A DNA stretch of 64,000 bases, taken from NCBI GenBank assembly GCA_029448655.1, contig JACCLO010000008.1, positions 1-64,000 of the forward strand. The letters run 5' to 3'. The first letter of the stretch is position 1; every line of letters starts with the position of its first letter. The position numbers and the translations under genes are program-made. Positions 10,838 to 22,430 of the stretch are shown here, in pieces. This DNA comes from Wolfiporia cocos (taxonomy: Eukaryota; Basidiomycota; Agaricomycetes; Polyporales; Phaeolaceae). The notes under the pieces were generated by a model. The model made no database searches. It was not told the origin of the DNA and saw nothing but the letters and a program-made list of their open reading frames with translations.

Positions 10838-12559
10838 AAACGGTTCTAAGGAAAGTACACCTTAGAAGTCAAGCTTATATACATAAGGTGCAGCGATCAG
10901 TAATCGTCTGCCCTGAAGCTAGATGGTCTGTGCATAAGCAAGTAATGACAAGCACACATTTGTTTGGACGCCCTATAATGAATGATCCAAATCATGGTCG
11001 TGTATGGGACTGTAGGTCCTTGTTTGTCCAGTATGACAAAAGATGTTAGTTAGCAGGCCATGAAAATGTACCCAGACCACTGATATAAACCAGCTTGGTA
11101 GTGTGTTTGAGATGTGTCTGATAATTGTTATGGTCTTTGCAGGTACACTCAGTTTATTCCTTTGACACCTCACTGTGTATCAGGACTTGGCCTTCAACCG
11201 CTCCACTGTGTGCTCTATTCTACGGACCTCCACTCAACCATAGGCCCCTGTTTCATGTATAACAATCCTATGCCCATAGTCTACTTACTGTCTCGTTGCC
11301 TTCTAGCTGATATCCTATGTCTAATCATATGTCTTCTCTGTTTCATTCCTTGTCATGCTCAACTGCAGCACTTCTCATTTGTTACTTAGAATGCTAGCTC
11401 GATGGACTTAATAGTAGCAGTACCAAGGACACTATGACCCCGATTATCGAATCACAGTATAAAACTTGATGTACATACTGATCAAGTTCCTCAGCTCAAC
11501 CTTGTTGAATAACAAGCATCTTATACTCATTCTCAAAGGCTTGAGCAATCAAGTGCCCAGCTTCTATATCCACACTCTGACTCTGTGGAGTCCAATGAGT
11601 AGTGCACTACTCAATATGCTGAGTAACTCCACTTGGTTATTTCAGCTAAACAGATATTTGATCCGTAACAATAATCAAGTGACCATGTGGCACAGATCCT
11701 GTGACATGGGTCAGCCGCTCTACCCCAGCTTGAACCTACAGTAGATTACATTGTAAGTAGCAGAGTTAGATATACCTCAGCCTGGTCATCTAGATGTGAC
11801 TGCTTACATACAGGGTATCATACATCGTGCACAGACCATGCCTTTAGGGCTGGTCCAATTACTTAGTGTAGTGATCCCCGATGTATATATACCATATGCT
11901 GAGGTCTTACAACCTCAGTCTGAATATACTCGACTTGGGGTGCATGTGCTCCCAGTCTTGCATCTCATTACCATGTCTGCTCATCTACAACACATTCTCT
12001 ACCTTATACCCTTGCTAGTCTGTGATGCAACCTTAGCAACCAAGACAGCCATTTTGGTGTTACCTTATAGGCTCTGAAGATAGGCAACAGACACAGATGT
12101 AGCTCTGTGTCGCTGTGTATCTCATGTACCTTCAAATTTGTTGTGATCTAGACTGTACTTCTAACCTAGGCGCGTTCTGGTGGCTTGTAAATATAGTTAT
12201 ACAATCTGGTACCATGATAATGCTTATCTAAGCTATTCCCACAGCCACAAGTTGATATGCAATATTGTAGCCCTTTAAGAAAACCATCATGTGACACATA
12301 AGTGCCTGTGTGGTATGTGATGGTTGAAGCATAAAATGTAAAAGATAATCCCAGACACAAGTCTTTTGAATGTAAAATCCTGACAATAACTGTCACAACA
12401 CTCCAATTATCAAAATCTGCCAACCAGATCTCCCAGAACAGCCTCTGGAAGTTTGGACTACCTATCTTGGAAGCTCAGCCACAGCCCAAAAGGTATGTCA
12501 ATCAAGTCACATGATGGTGCTGATACTCATCACCTCCCCATTCTGTAGCCTCTCTGACC
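10838..12559. other. LTR debris and unassigned DNA
   Basis: 10838-10960 resembles the middle of a minus-strand LTR (ttatatacataagg, then ctgccct and ggtctgtgc) but has no recognisable ends. From about 11000 to 12559 I see no gene, RNA or repeat that I can support; frames are short and on both strands. Confidence 0.5.
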
Positions 12560-13270
12560 CTCAAATGCCTGCAGTACACTCTAGAAAAACTATGGTAGAT
12601 CCAATCGGCTTCAATATATACCCATAGCATCTAACCATGTTACATTTTCTGTGCACCCACTCTACTGTGTCTATTTGCTGCTGTAGATGGTTCAATTCAT
12701 ATGGCAATAGACCTACAGAAATGTGAAATTATGCAGCAGAAAAATGCAAATATGAGTGCAGATTGAAATTGTAAACCAATATAGAATATCTATTCAACAT
12801 CATTGAGTGCCCCGTGAACCACTCTATGGTGCCTATTTATTGCTATGGAAGGTCTAATCCACACGGCAATAGACTGACAAAAACATGAAATTGTGTACCG
12901 AAAGAAATACATGTATGGCTGCAGATTGAAATTGTAGAGTGTCATAGAACCTCCGAATACATTCAACATGGTTGGATGCCATGTGCACCTACTGTAGGGT
13001 GAGTATTTATCACTGCAAATGGTCTACCTTTCATGCCAATGCATCATGCAGCAGTAAAACATGCATAGAATAAAAGGTCAAAATTACAGAGCCAGACACA
13101 GCACAACAAAGGGATTCCACATGGCTGCATATTCTGTGCACATGCTCTTGGGCACCTATTCCTGCAGTAAATGGCATCTTTCACATGGCAATAGACTGAC
13201 AAAATACAAAACTGTGTAGCACAGAAATGCAAAAATTGTAGCAGATTGAAATTGCAGTACTGTGTCACAG
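12560..13270 (-). repeat. Diverged satellite array, about 160-bp units, reverse orientation
   Basis: About four diverged units. The marker cagattgaaattgtag and its variants recur near 12758, 12921, 13077 and 13241 (spacing 156-164 bp). Other shared words are atggcaatagact, gaaattatgcagcag and gtgccta. Read on the minus strand these are the same motifs as in the cleaner forward array at 14110-14895 (ctgctgcataatttc, gtctattgcc). Confidence 0.8.
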
Positions 13271-14109
13271 ATTATTCTGGGATGTCGCCGCTACTTTTTA
13301 TAGGATTTATTACGCCATTCTACGCCTTGTAAGTAGCTATCCTCAGTAGCGTCACTCACCTTATGCATGGGCGCCATTACCGACACCACCCTCTATGTGG
13401 AAGCGCCCCTACAGGCGTCTTCCATCATGTTATGCCAGAGTGCCATTACTGGCGTCTCCACCCCTATGCCACATGACTCTGCGCCATTACTGGTGCCTTG
13501 TCATTATGTTACCTTCTCTCTGCATTACACGCACAGACCCTCCTGCCTTAGGACAGGCTCGTAGGTACTGGTGCACCCCCATGTATATATGCGCTAGCAT
13601 GAGGACTTGCATCCTCATGTTTAGCATTCTCGACGTAGGGTAATGACACCCTCTTTCATGCTATCTTGTGGGCTGCCATTCCTCTCCTAGTCCTTGGCTC
13701 GCTTGTCTAGGGACGTCAGCTTTGTCACCCGGCGTACTGCCATCAAGACTCGCTTGTCACCCCCGCCTCTCCACAGGTGCCATGGACCTTGGAATACGGC
13801 GTAGGGCTATTAAGACTACCATGGCTATGGGCCAGTCCCACAGATGGTATGTCTGTGTCATACTGGACACAACAGACAAATGGATCAGACCAGGTTGAGT
13901 ACACTATGCACTCAAGAGACCTATTTAACACAGCCAACAGTGCACTTGCTATGCCAACAGATCCATAGAAACACAAAATTATGAAGCAGAACCAAATGAA
14001 TCTAGCAGAAGGTTAAGATCAAAATAAATTGCCTCTATTTTCTGCAATGAATGGGTGTCCTATATTGGATGCACAATGAATCCAACATGACTGGGGCTTT
14101 GAGCCTACT
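13271..14109. other. Spacer in the satellite domain with one reverse unit
   Basis: 13271-13640 repeats gcgccattac several times and holds CT-rich stretches, with no gene. A further reverse-orientation satellite unit is visible at about 13880-14090 (ctatgccaacagatcc, aaaattatgaagcag). Orientation changes immediately to the right. Confidence 0.55.
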
Positions 14110-14895
14110 GCATCTGGCTCTGCAGCTTTAATTTTCTGTTTTATTCATGTATTTTTGCTGCATAATTTCGCATATTTGTCATTTTTGGGTGATCTATTGG
14201 CCTGTAAATGATTGCGATAAATAGACGCCCACCTATGGTGGACATGAGCATCCAACATTGCCGGATTTTTTGGCCTGTCAGAGTTGGCTTCGCGGTTTAA
14301 AAATTTCTTCTAATCCAGGTATTTCTGCTGCATAATTTCGCATTTCTGTGATTTTTTGGTGATCTATTGGCCTGTATATTACTGCGATAAATAGACGCCC
14401 ACCCAGTGGTGGACATGAGCATCCGACATTGTCGGATTTTTTGGCCTGTCAGAGTTGGCTTCGCGGTTTAAAAATTTCTTCTAATCCAGGTATTTCTGCT
14501 GTGTAATTTTGCATTTCTGCACATTTCTAGTAATCTATTGGCCTGTATATTACTGCGATAAATAGACGCCCACCCATGGTGGACATGAGCATCCAACATT
14601 GCCGGATTTTTTGGCCTGTCAGAGTTGGCCTCGCGGTTTAAAAATTTCTTCTAATCCAGGTATTTCTGCTGCATAATTTCGCATTTCTGTGATTTTTTGG
14701 TGATCTATTGGCCTGTATATTACTGCAATAAATAGACGCCCACCCATTGGTGGACATGAGCATCCGACATTGCTGGATGTTTTGGCCTGTCAGAGTTGGC
14801 TTCGTGGTTTGAATAATAGACGCCCACCCAGTGGTGGACATGAGCATCCGACATTGTCGGATTTTTTGGCCTGTCAGAGTTGGCTTCACGGTTTG
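14110..14895 (+). repeat. Satellite array, about 171-bp units, forward orientation
   Basis: The marker ggacatgagcatcc starts at 14240, 14411, 14581, 14752 and 14836: three steps of 170-171 bp, then a truncated 84-bp step. Each unit holds gctgcataatttcgcat, ctattggcctgta, aatagacgcccacc and a small palindrome around the Pu-rich core (cgacattgtcgga). The units look far better conserved than the reverse array on the left. Confidence 0.92.
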
Positions 14896-15165
14896 AATAC
14901 CTTCAGCACCTTCACTAAATCCAAATCCACCTCGGCATCCCCACTCTCATCGGTAAAGTCTTTGGCAACAGGGCTCTCATCATCATCAATGTTCATTGAG
15001 TCCTCATCCCATCTCCATCTGTGCAGCCTCCACTCCTCCTCCTCCCTCTCATACTGGTCCTGTGTTCCCTTCAGATTCACTGTGAGAGGATCCAAGCATG
15101 ATATCTGGCTTGCTGAAGCAGAATGACTCAATATTTTGTGACATCAACTTTGACACCCTTGTCCG

Positions 15166-15271
15166 TCCGGCCATGTCGGATGTGGATGTCCACCGCTGGG
15201 TGAGCGTCTATCTACCCATAGCCGCATGTGACCCCACCCAGCAGTGGACATCCACGTCCAACATGGTCGGA
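15166..15271. repeat. Inverted repeat built from the satellite core
   Basis: A 37-bp left arm (15166-15202) and a 37-bp right arm (15235-15271) pair at 33 of 37 positions across a 32-nt spacer. All four mismatches are transitions. The arms contain the satellite words tggatgtcca and gctgggtg, so this looks like two satellite cores in opposite orientation. Confidence 0.85.
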
Positions 15272-15477
15272 CACAGTGTGTGAGCTGCCATGTAGGCACC
15301 ACTGGTTGAATACATGGCACGTCCAATTGCAGAATAGCTGGGCGCACAATTGTGCTACTACTGCAGGATAAATAGATACAGTAGTGAACAAGGCAGTAGT
15401 ACTGTAGGGGTCATGCCCTAGCTAGGGATGGCACCCTAGTGGTGAGACTGCAGGGTTAGACACCCTATGGCATCTCA

Positions 15478-16440
15478 TAACCCCTAAAAATTAAAAACTA
15501 AAAACTTGAAACTTAAAACTAAATTATATACAAATCAATCACATTTTCCAAAACTTTCCCTCTCCTCGCCCATTCTCCTGCCTCCTGTCCACCTTTCTTT
15601 TCTGTACCACTCATCTCACCCACCAATCTACCACATAATTCATTCATTTTCTTCAAATCTCTCTAACACCTTCTATTTTCCTTTAACCCCTTAATACATC
15701 TTATAATTCCCCAAAATCTCCCCTTACATCCTTTCAAATCTCCTTCCATCCCTATAACTCTATTCCTTTTTCACAAAATTATACACAAATCTCTACAACA
15801 ACTCTTTACATTTACAACTTATCCTCTCATCTCCAAATTATTTCTTCTTAATCTCTCTTCATACTCCTTCTTCATTCTGCTTCCCATTCAAATTCTTCCT
15901 TTTTTTTTCTTCATTTTACAATTTTTCCTTTTTTCTTCTTCTTAATATTCTTTCTTTCTCCTTTAATTTTTTTTCTTTATCCTTGTCTGCTTTTCAAAAA
16001 AAACTTCCTTTTTCAATCTCATTCTTGATGCTTTCTTGTTTTCTTAATTCTATTCTTTCTATCTTTGATCCCTTCTCAATTTTTTTTCTTAATATCCTTC
16101 TCCTTTCTTTAACTTCTTCTTATTTTCTCTTCTTCTCTTTTTTTTATTCCTCCTTATCCCGCTCTTCTTTTCTTTGATTTTCTTTTATTTCTTTTTTTTT
16201 CTTTCCTTGTCTTTTCTTTTTCTTTTCCTCTTATTCCACTGCTCTTCTAATATTCCTGCATTCATCTGCATCTCCTTCCCACTGGCTGCTGTTTTGTCGT
16301 TTTTTATCATTGTTCTTTCTTTAACTTTTTCTAACCTGTCTTGTTTGTCTCTCTTATTCTTCTCTCCCATTCTCCTTTATCCTATCTTCTATCCTCCTTC
16401 TATTCTCTACTGTCTACATATCTGACTAAACATATCTGAC
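15478..16440. repeat. Telomere-like motif followed by pyrimidine-rich tract
   Basis: cataacccctaaaaatt at 15475-15491 contains one telomere-like CCCCTAA, and is followed by roughly 950 bp with very few G on the plus strand, moving from CTAA-rich to almost pure C/T (ttcttttt, cctctc). The order and orientation match the real chromosome end at 1-500. Open frames in the tract are low-complexity products of the bias. Confidence 0.7.
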
Positions 16441-17439
16441 CAATGTTCTTTCGCAGCCTATAGCCTATAAAACATATCACACCATGTCTCGTCCTCTGCT
16501 GTATCTATGCTTCTTTCTTTGAAACCCATCTTAAAACCAAATTTACAACTGTCTGTCCAGTTTCAATGATCGGTCTTCAATCGCAAATGTCCTATAATGT
16601 TCTGCCATCTCTTTGTAAAATATTACATCTGATCACCATTGCCATCCATACACCCCTTGAGATGCCAGAATATAATCTCATCCAAGAATTTGCAGAGTTT
16701 AATTTCATCAAAATCTTTGCACCCAAATGTCATCGCATAGAAAACATCTACATGTTGCTCCTTGTTCAGAAAATACAACACTTGCTCATCATTTTTTCAG
16801 CCCTCAAAATGTCAGAACGTACATCCCTAGGAGTTGTTACAATACCTTCACCGTTGCTTCTAAGCCAAGTCGACTCCTTAAAAAGTTGAGGTCCTTCATC
16901 AAAACTTCTATTCATTTACTTCTCTCCTTCTGCTGTCAAGAGCCTGTGCAATGTTCATTGACACAATAAGCATTTCTTTAATCTCACAAATGACGCATGA
17001 AGTGTACATCCCACACGTATGCATTGACTCATGCTTATCACTTAGATAAGGTTTATGAACTTTTCGCTGATCTCAAAGTATATGTTTCTAGTCTTGATTA
17101 GATGCTCTACAGCGGTGTGGCTGCACCACAGACACAGCCGAGTGGATATTGAAAAACTAAACACAATGAAGTGCTGTAGAGCATCTGACGGATTTTCCTA
17201 GTACGGATGTAGATGACCCTATCCCATGACCGCAAGGTGCATGTCCATACATCTACGCATTGTTGCAAGTCCTCCCCAAATGGTGATGAATATGCCACTG
17301 CATGCTCACTGTATTCTACATACCAATAGAATCCCTCGCAAGCCATTTTTACAGACTATGTATGATCTCAACAACAAGCACTCCGGCGTTCTGCTAAAGA
17401 CAGCCCGTGAAGCAGCTTATAGAAACAGTGGCAAGTCTA
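16441..17439. other. No supportable gene
   Basis: AT-rich sequence with short frames on both strands. The only structure I can point to is the 14-bp inverted repeat at 17100-17186. Confidence 0.5.
17100..17186. repeat. 14-bp perfect inverted repeat with 59-nt spacer
   Basis: agatgctctacagc at 17100-17113 is the exact reverse complement of 17173-17186. No flanking duplication or gene explains it. Confidence 0.75.
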
Positions 17440-17515
17440 TGACACAAGCACCATCTCAAGTAACTGCTCAGGATAATATGACTTGCACAAAGGCATATTA
17501 CTGATCTGAGGCTAC

Positions 17516-18922
17516 TGTCATGGTTTTCGCTGTTGACTAAGGGTACGCCTATCTTTTTGCCTTTCTCTTAGGCCTCTAGCGTACGCCTCGCACCCAAATC
17601 CCCTAGTTCCCCCTGTCCTCGTCATATGCTCACCTTAGCCAGGTAGTCACGTGACCCATATATTAGATAGTAGCATCATCCCCAGACAGCGTTATCTTAT
17701 CGTTAGCCTAGCGTTACCTTAGCGTTAGTGACGCAGAAATACCGTCATTGCCCACAAGGCACTAACATGGCTTGAGGACCGTATAGAGGGGCGACGTAAA
17801 GGCCACGAATGGCTGTCGCACAGACTAGCGGTCTAAAGGTGAAGCCAGAGGTTGTAGACGGAGACCTTGAAGGGGCCAACTAAGGCCAGAGGTCGATGTC
17901 GAGGTGCGCAAGCAGACGCAGATGGCATAACCGGGGGACTAAGCCCCAAAGTCGAGAATAATCGTTCTAAGGCTCTAAGGCCAAAGAACGAGGCATATAT
18001 GTACATGGATGGACCACTATCTAAAGGTACTACCCTAAAGTAATGGTCTGTGCGCCTGTAAGGGCACACGTCACATGCACTGAGATAAACATAGAAGCCT
18101 GGACCATAAGGACCCAGGCTGGAGGCCTAAGTATCTAGGGTCATCCCCATAGCTACAAGGCTGTGCATAATGGACGACGTCAGCGGTAAGGCTGACGCCG
18201 GTAAGGCCAAGCGCTAAGGTCAGGTGCCTACCCTGAGATAACGATGGCTGGGATGATGCTACTATCTAATCTATGGTGTCACGTGACCACCTGGCTAGGG
18301 TGAGTGTATGACGAGGACAGGGAACTAGGGGATTGGGGGTGCGAGGCGTACGCTGAAGGCCTAAAGAAAAGGCAAAAAGAAAGGCGTACCCTTATGCCAC
18401 AGTGAAAACCGTGACAGTTAGCTTAGCGTTGGCACTAACCTAGCGTCTGTCCTACCGGCATCAGCCTTACAGCTGACGTCACACATTATGCACAGCCTTG
18501 TATCTATGACGATGAGTCTAGATACTTAGGTCTCCAGCCTGGACCTTTAGGGTCCAGGCCTTATGTTTATCTCTTTACATGTGACGTGTGCCCTTATCGG
18601 CGCACGGACCATTACTTTAGGGTAGTACCTTAGATAGTGGTCTGTCCATGTATATGCTGCGTTCTTTGGCCTTAGAGCCTTAGAACGATTATTCTCGACC
18701 TTGGGCCTTAGTGCCCTAGTCCTACCAGTCTGCGTCTACTTGTGCACCTCGACATCGACCTTTGGCCTTAGTTGGCCCCCTCAAGGTCTCTGTCCACAAC
18801 CTCTGGCTTCACTCTTAGACCGCTAGTCTGTGCGACAGCCATTCGTGGCCGTTACGTCGCCCCTCTATACGGTCCTCAAGCCATGTTAGTGCCTTGTAGG
18901 CAATGACGGTATTTCTGCGTCA
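17516..18922 (+). mobile_element. Middle solo LTR of the stack, duplication GCTAC
   Basis: Starts TGTCATGG, ends CTGCGTCA, and is flanked by GCTAC at 17511-17515 and 18923-18927. Without the LTR nested at 17729-18416 and its duplication it is about 719 bp, the same length as the related solo LTR at 26661-27379, and clearly the same family. Confidence 0.93.
17729..18416 (-). mobile_element. Inner solo LTR of the stack, duplication GTTAG
   Basis: Starts TGACGCAG and ends CCGTGACA, flanked by GTTAG at 17724-17728 and 18417-18421. It is a reverse-orientation copy (688 bp) of the same family it inserted into, so the region forms a large imperfect palindrome. Open frames inside are LTR shadows. 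Confidence 0.93.
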
Positions 18923-19209
18923 GCTACTCAAGGCAACAAAGGCCAAGACGAGTCTGGGGTGCTCCCTGCTCCTGGCTGGTATATATGCTACTTGACTGTT
19001 TGTACAGGTTTGGCTACTGTACAGTTATTACATAAGCTAATAGTCCGTGTCTAACCCTAACCTAGGGGTAGAGCCGAGAGAAGAGTGTCCGGGGTCTGGT
19101 CTGGCACGTGTGGGTGTCCGGGGTCCTGCACGTGACTGATAGGCGGGCGCTTAGATAAGATAAGAGTACTCCTAGTCATCTGCAAGCATTAGAAAATCGG
19201 CTTGTGACA

Positions 19210-20849
19210 GTCTAGATCTTTGGAGTGCATATATGCTAGTATTCATAAGTCCCTTTAGAGCTATGTCGCCTGATTTATTGAGATTGTTGCATAGCCGTCG
19301 CATATGATCTTAATGTGGCGTCTTCAAGCTGGTATTAACGTGCTCCTTCAGCCCTGTCTTTGTTGTTTTTCTAGTAAAAAAAATTACTGCTATTGGCAGA
19401 ATTATCCATTGTATTGATTTAAAATTTTTAGAATACTTCTACAACAGGGCAAGGTGCTAATGTATTCTAACATCGTTGGCATGCCATTGACTTTGTGCAA
19501 TGTGTAGATGTGTAGACACCCGTCTCGCGATCACGAGACAGGGGTCACCTATATCCTCCCCATCAAAATCCATCAGACGTTCTGTTAGTGCGCTTTGTTT
19601 TTGGTTTTTCAATCTCCGCTCAGGTGCTCCCAAGCAGCACGTGTGCTGGCAGAACGTCTGATCAAGACTAATATGTTTCCAACAATGTTAATTTTTGTAT
19701 ATACTTTGTTCAGATTCAATGGAAATAATACCGCTCGATCTATCCAAGGACACATTCGTTGACAACACTGCACTGCACAAAGTACACCCCTTGTAGATTT
19801 CATGAAAACATTTTCCAGAAAAGAAAACAGCTCAAACCCTGACTTAGGATTCACGGAGGTGCAACACATCTGAAGAAACATAAAGTTTTAATATATTTCT
19901 CACACGTGAGACTTCATGTGATTTCTTCTGATTGAAATACGTTGTTTTGAGAAACTTTACACTACACGATTATTCTTTATAAGTAACACTACCAAAGGCA
20001 CATGCTGCCCAATCAAGGAGCTTCATTTGGTACACTTTTAAAGTCCAAAATCCAGAGAGCTGCCTCTGTGTGGTATTCAGACAATGCCCTGGTTCACATT
20101 TTAAATATAGACAGCCTCTATGATAATAAAGTCCAGCTACTTACAGAACAGGGAGCTACACTACTGCTACTGCTGATTGGAGCTGAGTTTATTATTGATG
20201 AAGATCAGTATGCCAGGTAACGTCAACTTCAAGGTTTTCATAAACACTTGATATGCAATACCAGTAACATTGTGCAGTTTAATCTATTCAGGAACTCAAA
20301 TGGATTTATTGATGATGCTGTACTGAACACAGTGCAATTCTCGCATATCTCATGGAAACACTTTCAAGAAAGGGATTAGTTCAAACACTGGCTTGAGATT
20401 GATGCTCATATGTGACGAGAAGAAAAATTTGTTTAATTTTTTGTGACCTACTTAGCAGTTATAACCTTCCTAGGTCTGTAGTGGTGACCCCGAAAAGCCT
20501 TGATAGCAGCCACAGTTGTTGAGGCAGCTGAGGAATGGAAGGTGCTGGCCGCTGACATATCCACTGATGTTGTATTGTTTATAGCCTCCAATTCTTAGAT
20601 TGTATCTTTGTTACCTACATTGCAGACAACATCAACAAAATTTACCAACATATGAATAGACATGTACCTGGCTCTGCATGTTTGATGATGAGGGAGTGTG
20701 TAAATAGAAACATTCAAAAGCTGTTAAAGCAGAAGATGGAACAAGGACTCACCTGCACAGCCATCATTAGCTGTGGTTAATGCAAATGTTATGCTTGACT
20801 GTGATCTTGTATGAGTTGTGGCACCTCTTTGAGTCCAACTCCTACTAAT
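19210..20849 (-). other. Unassigned DNA with a duplicated decayed coding block
   Basis: Two blocks, 19675-19881 and about 20250-20450, read on the minus strand as diverged versions of one peptide (SVNPKSGFELFSFLENVF against SINLKPVFELIPFLKVF). Both contain stops. They may be the 3' part of the transposase relic that follows, or a separate duplicated fragment. I do not recognise the protein. Confidence 0.4.
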
Positions 20850-22430
20850 TGTAGTTAGTGAAGCACAGAGCAACAAAAAAAGTACAAAGCCAATTTAATT
20901 ATGAGCTGGCTAGTATGCTTGCTCATGTAGCCTTCAAAATGATCTGGCTCTAGAGGACATTTCTTGCCACAAATGGATTCCGTAGAGCCTTGTTCCTCTG
21001 AGAGGGGCATTTGACAAATATTTTTGTACTCACATCAAGTTGATACATCCAGCAGGTGTTCTAGATTGGCATAGTAGGTTCTAGGTTGGCATGATAGTGA
21101 GAAGAGGCTTGCTCAGAGTCCAAGATTGTGCCATGCAGGGATATATCTGGATGGGTGCAATTAGGAACAGAGTAGTTGCAGGGAAGCTGGCATGTAGGAT
21201 AGGAATGGCTTTTGCTGGGCTTGTGATGTCCCTTCAGTGGACAATAAAGTCAGCAACCCTGATCTTCAGAGTGTCTTACTGTGTCATTGAGATAGGCCAT
21301 TGCAGGACCATCAGCAGCACCAAAAACAACATAGAGCTCAAACTCATATAGCCCATACCACCTGCACCAGATTTTGAGCTTCTTGTGCTGTCCCATAAAA
21401 CTAGCAATATATCAGAGACTATACATTCTTTGGCTTTTTGGGGCCTGGAATGAAGCTGGCAGGCATTATATGCATTTTTTACAGTGAACATCAGGTGCAT
21501 AATTCAGAAGTATTCAGATGAACATTCAGCAGTCTGAAAGCTTGCTAGCATAGAGCTGTGTGCCATCAATAGAAAACATGAGACAGGTATCTTCATCCTT
21601 GATATTGTCACAAACTTACTGTTTGTGAGGACCTGCGCTGCAGGGGAATCCTAACGTGCCTAACGAGGCTTGTGTGCGACCGCGACAGCGGTGACCGAGT
21701 CGGCTGTACCAAGGGCAGCACCAACCCGAGGACTCCTAACGGCGACGTAAGGTGGCGGCACACAGTCAAGCGCGGCAAGAGAGGCCCCCGGGGCAGAGAC
21801 GCATCACGCGCAAATAAGAAAGGGGCCTAAGCCCAAACGACTAGAATCTCAAAGATGGGGGAGTAAGCCCCCATCGCTGCAGTATAAGTACATGTGTTGG
21901 TACGCTAAGTATCTAGCCTGCCCTACAGTAATGGCCTGTGCGCATGTAATGTAAGCGTGACCGTACAAGTAACGTAACATGTAACTATATGGTGACCTAG
22001 CATGTGAGTACCTGGCACGCGCGCTGCCTGACTAGCGCGCGCCTACTGGGTCAGGTGATCTTGGAGGTAACTAGGGCGCGACCGAGAGGAAACGTAAAGT
22101 GAGCGGGGCGCGCGCGCGTGCAGCGGCGCCCATACAACAATAGGAAAGGGATGTACAGTAGCCCCCCGGGCATATCCGTGACAGATATCACCATGTATGA
22201 CGGCTTCGGGATAGTCTTTACCATGCATATAGTTGCTATTTTTTCTCAAGCTTGCCATTGGTCTTCTGAGATGAAGCAAGAGCCTGCTGAGTAGCAGTGG
22301 CACAGTACTCAGCTGCACAGAACCCCTCTGTCAAGCATTGCATGGCCTGAATCATAGAAGCAATGGGAATAGTCATTGACTGCTTTCTCAGAACATGTCT
22401 GCACTTGTGTCTTTGTTTTCATTCCTCAAA
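20850..22430 (-). pseudogene. Decayed tnp2-like (En/Spm, CACTA type) transposase
   Basis: On the minus strand, directly left of the solo LTR, the translation reads KDEDTCLMFSIDGTQLY, then SDC-stop-MFI-stop-ILLNYAPD, then FELYVVFGAADGPAMAYLND, and GC-stop-LYCPLKGHHKP. This is the conserved core of a large Agaricomycete transposase family that I know as tnp2 or CACTA-like (DEDTCLMxSIDGAQLY, ADGPGMxYLN, GCRLYC, GRHKP). Two of the stops are TGA where the family has TGG. A segment to the right of the LTR (AEYCATATQQALASSQKTNGK) continues the protein upstream. The solo LTR at 21606-22183 splits it, and I cannot place the terminal repeats of the parent element. Confidence 0.78.
21606..22183 (-). mobile_element. 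Solo LTR (578 bp), target duplication GATAT
   Basis: Starts TGTCACAAAC, ends CCGTGACA, with GATAT at 21601-21605 and 22184-22188. The TATA core lies near 21885. It inserted into the tnp2-like transposase relic, so it is younger than that copy. Confidence 0.93.

Larger units (their letters stand above)
17440..19209 (-). mobile_element. Outer solo LTR of a three-deep stack, duplication GTCTA
   Basis: Starts TGACACAAGC at 17440 and ends GCTTGTGACA at 19209, with GTCTA at 17435-17439 and 19210-19214. Its own sequence is only about 358 bp (17440-17515 and 18928-19209), because another LTR inserted at 17516-18922. A TATA core (ggtatatatgc) is at about 18980. Confidence 0.9.

Noticed and set aside
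14110..14895. Regularly spaced repeats that could be taken for a CRISPR array
   Set aside because: The whole 171-bp unit repeats, without unique spacers, and the context is eukaryotic.
15983..16425. Hydrophobic frames resembling membrane proteins
   Set aside because: Phe/Leu/Ser runs are what C/T-rich DNA encodes; both frames lie in the pyrimidine tract.
17833..18069. 78-aa frame also at 27039-27275
   Set aside because: Part of the shared solo LTR family.
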